A stretch of DNA of 64,000 nt from Shewanella algae (GTDB taxonomy: Bacteria > Pseudomonadota > Gammaproteobacteria > Enterobacterales > Shewanellaceae). The first letter of the stretch is position 1, and each line of letters opens with the position of its first letter. The notes below the pieces were generated by a model. That model saw nothing but the letters and a program-made list of their open reading frames with translations. It was not told where the DNA came from and searched no databases. The stretch lies in the NCBI RefSeq assembly GCF_009183365.2, contig NZ_CP068230.1, forward strand, positions 2,757,001 to 2,821,000, given 5' to 3'. A program made the position numbers and the translations under genes. Below, one piece after another: positions 59,796 through 64,000 of this stretch.

Positions 59796-61748
59796 ATGAG
59801 CACTCAGTCTCTTTATAAAGTGCCCGCAGCAATTGCGGCCAATGCACTGGTAAATGATGAAAAATATAAGAAAATGTACCAGGAGTCCGTGGTTAACCCC
59901 GAAGGTTTCTGGCGTGAACATGGAAAACGTATCGACTGGATCAAGCCCTATACCAAAGTCAAGAAAACCTCATTTGACGATCACAACCTGTCCATCAACT
60001 GGTTCTACGACGGCACACTGAACGCCTCGGCCAACTGCCTCGACCGCCATCTGGAAAAACTGGGCGACCAAACCGCCATCATCTGGGAAGGCGATGATGC
60101 CAAAGATCAACGCACCCTGAGCTACAGCCAGCTGCACACAGAAGTGTGCAAATTTGCCAACGCCCTCAAGAGCCAGGGCGTGCGCCGCGGTGACGTGGTC
60201 ACCATGTATATGCCCATGGTGCCGGAAGCCGCCATCGCCATGCTGGCCTGTGCCCGCATCGGCGCCGTGCATTCCGTGGTATTTGGTGGTTTTTCCCCGG
60301 ATTCCATCGCTTCACGTATCATAGATGGCCGCTCCAAAGTAATTTTGACCGCAGACGAAGGTCTGCGTGGTGGCCGGGCCATCCCACTCAAGCGCAATAT
60401 CGACGAGGCGCTGGCCCATCCGGATGTCACCACGGTTGAGAAGGTGATAGTGCTCAAACGCACGGGCAATGATATCAACTGGGTCGATAGTCGTGATGTC
60501 TGGTGGGAATCGCTGACCGAAACCGCTTCCGAGCATTGCGAAGTGGAAGAGATGGGCGCCGAGGATCCCTTGTTCCTGCTCTATACCTCAGGCTCTACCG
60601 GTAACCCCAAGGGTGTACTGCACACCACGGGCGGCTACATGGTGTACGCCTCCATGACCCACGAATATGTGTTCGACTACAAGCAGGGCGAAGTCTACTG
60701 GTGCACCGCAGATGTGGGCTGGATAACCGGCCACAGCTATATGATTTACGGCCCGCTGGCCAATGGCGCCACGGTACTTATTCACGAAGGTGTGCCCAAC
60801 TACCCAAGCCCTGCCCGCCTGGGCGAGATGATTGACCGCCATCAGGTCAACATACTCTACACGGCCCCCACGCTTATCCGTGCCCTGATGGCCGAAGGTA
60901 AGGAGCAATTTGATCAGTTTGACGGCAGCTCGCTGCGGATCATGGGCTCTGTGGGCGAACCCATCAACCCTGAGGCCTGGCGCTGGTATCACGAGGTCAT
61001 AGGTCATGAACATTGCCCGATTGTCGATACCTGGTGGCAAACCGAAACCGGCGGCATTCTTATCAGTCCGCTGCCCGGTGCAACGGACACCAAGCCTGGC
61101 TCGGCCACCCGTCCCTTCTTCGGGGTGCAACCTGCGCTGGTAGACAACATGGGCAATATTCTGGAAGGCGCTACCGAGGGCAACCTGGTGATGCTGGATT
61201 CCTGGCCGGGACAGATGCGCACGGTTTACGGTGATCATGAGCGCTTTGCCCTGACCTACTTCAAAACCTTCCGCGGCATGTATTTCACCGGTGACGGTGC
61301 CCGCCGTGATGAAGACGGCTACTACTGGATCACCGGCCGGGTCGATGACGTGATTAACGTCTCTGGTCACCGGCTGGGTACCGCCGAGATTGAAAGCGCA
61401 CTGGTGGCGCACGATCTGGTGGCCGAGGCTGCGGTTGTGGGTTACCCCCATGACATCAAGGGCCAGGGGATCTACGCCTATGTCACACTGACCAAGGGCA
61501 TAGAAGCCACCGAAGAGCTGAGACAACAGCTGAGACAATGGGTGCGCAAAGAGATTGGCGCCCTGGCGACCCCGGATCTTATCCAATTCGCCGGCGGCCT
61601 GCCCAAGACCCGCTCCGGCAAGATCATGCGCCGCTTCCTGCGCAAGATTGCCGCCAACGAGATAACCAACCTTGGAGATGCATCAACTCTGGCCGACCCA
61701 GCCGTGATTGATACTCTGATTGAGTCGCGACTCAACCGTACAGAGTAA
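59796..61748 (+). CDS. acs: Acetyl-CoA synthetase
   Basis: Converts acetate, ATP and CoA to acetyl-CoA through acetyl-AMP. 650 residues, normal length. The AMP-binding motif is LYTSGSTGNPKGVLHT, WWQTETGGI is the A5 motif, and the A10 motif PKTRSGKIMRR carries K609, the lysine acetylated in Salmonella Acs. The ATG at 59796 is preceded by AAGGGAAG and is preferred to 59772. Divergent from crbS and probably activated by CrbR. Confidence 0.97.
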   Translation: MSTQSLYKVPAAIAANALVNDEKYKKMYQESVVNPEGFWREHGKRIDWIKPYTKVKKTSFDDHNLSINWFYDGTLNASANCLDRHLEKLGDQTAIIWEGDDAKDQRTLSYSQLHTEVCKFANALKSQGVRRGDVVTMYMPMVPEAAIAMLACARIGAVHSVVFGGFSPDSIASRIIDGRSKVILTADEGLRGGRAIPLKRNIDEALAHPDVTTVEKVIVLKRTGNDINWVDSRDVWWESLTETASEHCEVEEMGAEDPLFLLYTSGSTGNPKGVLHTTGGYMVYASMTHEYVFDYKQGEVYWCTADVGWITGHSYMIYGPLANGATVLIHEGVPNYPSPARLGEMIDRHQVNILYTAPTLIRALMAEGKEQFDQFDGSSLRIMGSVGEPINPEAWRWYHEVIGHEHCPIVDTWWQTETGGILISPLPGATDTKPGSATRPFFGVQPALVDNMGNILEGATEGNLVMLDSWPGQMRTVYGDHERFALTYFKTFRGMYFTGDGARRDEDGYYWITGRVDDVINVSGHRLGTAEIESALVAHDLVAEAAVVGYPHDIKGQGIYAYVTLTKGIEATEELRQQLRQWVRKEIGALATPDLIQFAGGLPKTRSGKIMRRFLRKIAANEITNLGDASTLADPAVIDTLIESRLNRTE

Positions 61749-61766
61749 AAGCTTACTTCCTCCTAT

Positions 61767-61792
61767 TGCCCCTCCTGGAGGGGCATTTTTTT
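61767..61792 (+). terminator. Rho-independent terminator of acs
   Basis: TGCCCCTCC/GGAGGGGCA stem followed by seven T's. Confidence 0.9.
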
Positions 61793-62200
61793 ACTTTCAG
61801 CTTGCCTCAGAATCGGCTTAAACGGGTTACCTATGTAAGCCGCTCATACATTTCAGGTACCTCCTCCAGTTGACCCCGAAGCATTAACATGTGAAGAATG
61901 ACTTCTCACATGTTATCAATGGCATGAATAGCGAATTAGTGTTTGGTAAGCTCAGCGCAACGATAACCAACATAATGGGCCATTGCCTGCTTCTGGCGTT
62001 GATGAACCTCTATGACCGGAGTTTGCAATGAAGGGGAACCATGTCATTCATTACAGCCCCTAAACCTTTGAGGCAGATTTCACAATTGGCTGGATATTTA
62101 GGTAGCCACCGAATAAAGCAAGCCACCCTGAGGTGGCTTGGCTAAGAGTATAAATAGGGAGTCACAAGTAGGGAGTCACAGCTCCCGGTCGCAACAAGGG
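61793..62200. other. Intergenic region between acs and the porin gene
   Basis: No gene is supported. A perfect 10-bp inverted repeat TAACATGTGA/TCACATGTTA lies at 61885-61915. CAAGCCACC-CTGA-GGTGGCTTG at 62119-62140 is probably the porin terminator on the minus strand, though its T-run is weak. Confidence 0.5.
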
Positions 62201-63370
62201 TTAAAGTACGTATTTGGCCGAGAAGGTGACCCGGTTAAGCTCACCATCTGTGCCATTTTCCCGCTCGTTCTTGGCATACATATACTCTACCCCAAAGGTC
62301 AGTGCCTTCACCGGCGAGTAAAGCAGGTTGATATAACCTGAATAGGATTCCTTATTGGCGCTGCTTCCGGTCAGAGACACATCGTTATCGGCGCTGAAAG
62401 CAGACAAGGTAAAGCTTGAGCGCCACTGCTCGTTCCACCAATGACGATAAGACACAAAGCCTGAGTAGGATTCTATCGCCTGCAGGTCGTTGTTGTTGTC
62501 CAGTACCGCGCCATTGGCAAAGTTCAGCGCCACATAGCGGCCCAGGCCTTCGCCATAGGTGGCGGTGAAACGGATATCATCACGGCCCACAGGAATGATC
62601 CCGGCCACGCTGGCGCCATAGCCTAGCTCAGTGCTGTCTATATCCTGATTGGCGATACGGGTCTCAAGCTCGAGCTGCCTCAGCATCCCCATCACAGAGA
62701 AACTGGCGCCGCCTGAGGTCTTGAAGTTATATCGGGCGATAAGATCCGGCATCACTCCATTGCCACTGGTGATCCGGCTGCCACCGCCATAGGGAGTAAT
62801 AGTGGTTTCCGGGTTTTCGATGGCGATTTGAAAGCCACCATTGCTGTATCTCAGCTGCGCCTGACGGGCAAAGGGCGTACCTTCGGTGGCACCCACAAAA
62901 TCAAGGTTTTCCGGCAGTGCCCCCGGGTTCATAAAGGTGGTCCAGGTCTGGCCTATGGTCCAGTTGTCATAGCTGATAAAAGCGTGACGAATGCGCGGTG
63001 AATAGCTGTTGGATACCCGCTCATCACCATCGGTATGAGTCATGAAGTCCAGCTCAATAAAGCCGGTGAGAGTGTGGCCGTCGAGATCTGTTACCGTCTT
63101 GAAGTTAAAACGGGTTTCCCGCGCCTGGAAGTCGGTCACCTGATTGCCGTTGCCATCTACCCCATAGATGGCGCCGGGCACATAGAACTGGCGTGAGACG
63201 TTGTTGGAGTCGGGCGCGCCATTACTGTAATCGCTGAACATGATATCGGCCTTGAGATAGCCGCCAAACTGCACGTCAGTCTTTTCCAATACCGATGCCT
63301 GAGCCGTCCCCAAACCACCCAGAGCCAGAAGGGTTGCAGCGCACACCCCGGTGAGTCTTGCTTGTTTCAT
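62201..63370 (-). CDS. DcaP-like outer-membrane porin
   Basis: 389 residues with a signal peptide (KQARLTGVCAATLLALGGLG, then TAQAS). The mature protein is beta-strand-rich and ends in an aromatic-type C-terminal strand (RVTFSAKYVL). VQFGGYLKADIMFSDYSNG and GQTWTTFM are DcaP-family features; DcaP forms trimeric channels for acidic solutes such as dicarboxylates. The ATG at 63370 opens the signal peptide; the longer frame to 63445 is rejected. Substrate is not known. Confidence 0.82.
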   Translation of the reverse strand: MKQARLTGVCAATLLALGGLGTAQASVLEKTDVQFGGYLKADIMFSDYSNGAPDSNNVSRQFYVPGAIYGVDGNGNQVTDFQARETRFNFKTVTDLDGHTLTGFIELDFMTHTDGDERVSNSYSPRIRHAFISYDNWTIGQTWTTFMNPGALPENLDFVGATEGTPFARQAQLRYSNGGFQIAIENPETTITPYGGGSRITSGNGVMPDLIARYNFKTSGGASFSVMGMLRQLELETRIANQDIDSTELGYGASVAGIIPVGRDDIRFTATYGEGLGRYVALNFANGAVLDNNNDLQAIESYSGFVSYRHWWNEQWRSSFTLSAFSADNDVSLTGSSANKESYSGYINLLYSPVKALTFGVEYMYAKNERENGTDGELNRVTFSAKYVL

Positions 63371-63598
63371 CTTGGATTGTCTCCTTGTTGTTATGCCAAT
63401 CCATCCGGCAAAAAACACAACTGCCAAGACAGATTGAGAAAGCAAGAAGCACTATCCGATGTTTAACAGAATTGAAACATTGGCAATAGGTCTATGAGAC
63501 AAAAGTAGAAAAGTATTGGCTAAATTAGCTTGGATATTAAAGCGAATCGACTGAAGCTGGATATTGGTGAGCTTGGCGTTTTCAAGCGGAGTTCTGGA

Positions 63599-63674
63599 TG
63601 GTGGGTCGTGAAGGATTCGAACCTTCGACCAATTGGTTAAAAGCCAACTGCTCTACCGACTGAGCTAACGACCC
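63599..63674 (-). tRNA. tRNA-Lys (UUU)
   Basis: 76 nt ending in encoded CCA. On the minus strand it begins GGGTCGTTAGCTCAG, the anticodon loop is CTTTTAA (UUU), and the T arm is GGTTCGAATCC. First of four identical tandem copies. Confidence 0.97.
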
Positions 63675-63693
63675 ATACAGATTGAGCATTCAG

Positions 63694-63769
63694 TGGTGGG
63701 TCGTGAAGGATTCGAACCTTCGACCAATTGGTTAAAAGCCAACTGCTCTACCGACTGAGCTAACGACCC
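63694..63769 (-). tRNA. tRNA-Lys (UUU)
   Basis: Identical in sequence to the copy at 63599-63674; separated from it by 19 bp. Confidence 0.97.
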
Positions 63770-63797
63770 ACTGAATGTTGTGGTCTATCTTTCCTGA

Positions 63798-63873
63798 TGG
63801 TGGGTCGTGAAGGATTCGAACCTTCGACCAATTGGTTAAAAGCCAACTGCTCTACCGACTGAGCTAACGACCC
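63798..63873 (-). tRNA. tRNA-Lys (UUU)
   Basis: Third identical copy, 28 bp from the second. All four are probably processed from one transcript. Confidence 0.97.
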
Positions 63874-63908
63874 GCAGGAAGATCTACCTTTTGCAGCATG
63901 CTGAGAAA

Positions 63909-63984
63909 TGGTGGGTCGTGAAGGATTCGAACCTTCGACCAATTGGTTAAAAGCCAACTGCTCTACCGACTGAGCTAACGACCC
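63909..63984 (-). tRNA. tRNA-Lys (UUU)
   Basis: Fourth identical copy, 35 bp from the third. The promoter is presumably to the right of the window, and more tRNA genes may follow. Confidence 0.97.
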
Positions 63985-64000
63985 ATCTGGGTGTCACCCT

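Noticed and set aside
63760..63957. 65-codon frame with repeated FNQLVEGSNPSRPT
   Set aside because: This is the usual spurious translation of tRNA gene ends.
63599..63984. Four regularly spaced identical repeats resembling a CRISPR array
   Set aside because: Each repeat is a 76-nt tRNA-Lys with encoded CCA; spacers are of different lengths and no cas genes are present.

Overview
The window comes from the chromosome of a Shewanella-type gammaproteobacterium. The evidence is gene order: bpt-infA-clpA-clpS-cspD, the rluE-nudJ-mnmA-hflD-purB run next to a monomeric icd, ydiJ-ppsA-ppsR-aroH, and acs beside a CrbS-type sensor kinase. A leucine dehydrogenase, a tricorn-like S41 protease and a chromosomal integron of the Shewanella/Vibrio type fit the same picture. 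The species was not determined; a member of the S. algae group is a guess.

Layout. 1-33540 is mostly core genome: protein turnover and translation (bpt, infA, clpA, clpS, cspD, roxA, rluE, mnmA), purine synthesis (purB), central carbon (icd, ppsA/ppsR, ydiJ, ldh), aromatic amino acid entry (aroH-type DAHP synthase), formaldehyde detoxification (frmA-fghA with a divergent LysR regulator) and a YdcN/YdcO-like regulator-transporter pair with two matching palindromic operators. 33541-49950 is accessory and AT-richer. It holds a REP-associated tyrosine transposase (RAYT) element, a three-gene operon for a secreted haem protein, a LodA-like cysteine tryptophylquinone oxidase and its LodB flavoprotein, then two 5'-truncated copies of the lodB 3' end, each closed by the same RAYT-like terminal sequence. 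Beyond that lies an integron array of eight cassettes, all on the minus strand, leading to attI and a divergent intI. One attC is split by an IS1111-type IS110-family element. 51328-64000 returns to core genes: a tricorn-like protease, a PAP2 phosphatase, the SSS-PAS-histidine kinase CrbS, acs, a DcaP-like porin, and four tandem tRNA-Lys genes.

Links between genes. CrbS (55768-59196) and the LuxR-type regulator at 25148-25813 probably form the CrbS/CrbR pair that switches on acs. A 19-bp motif with 15/19 identity sits upstream of both the regulator gene and acs, which supports this. PpsR controls PpsA. ClpS feeds N-degron substrates, including those made by Bpt, to ClpA. FrmA and FghA act in sequence on glutathione-bound formaldehyde. 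LodB is needed to mature LodA. The integron integrase promoter carries a LexA box, so cassette shuffling should follow the SOS response.

The points most worth checking are the lodB 3'-end amplification with constant right ends and variable left ends, the IS1111 insertion inside an attC, the overlapping divergent integron promoters, and the shared candidate CrbR box.
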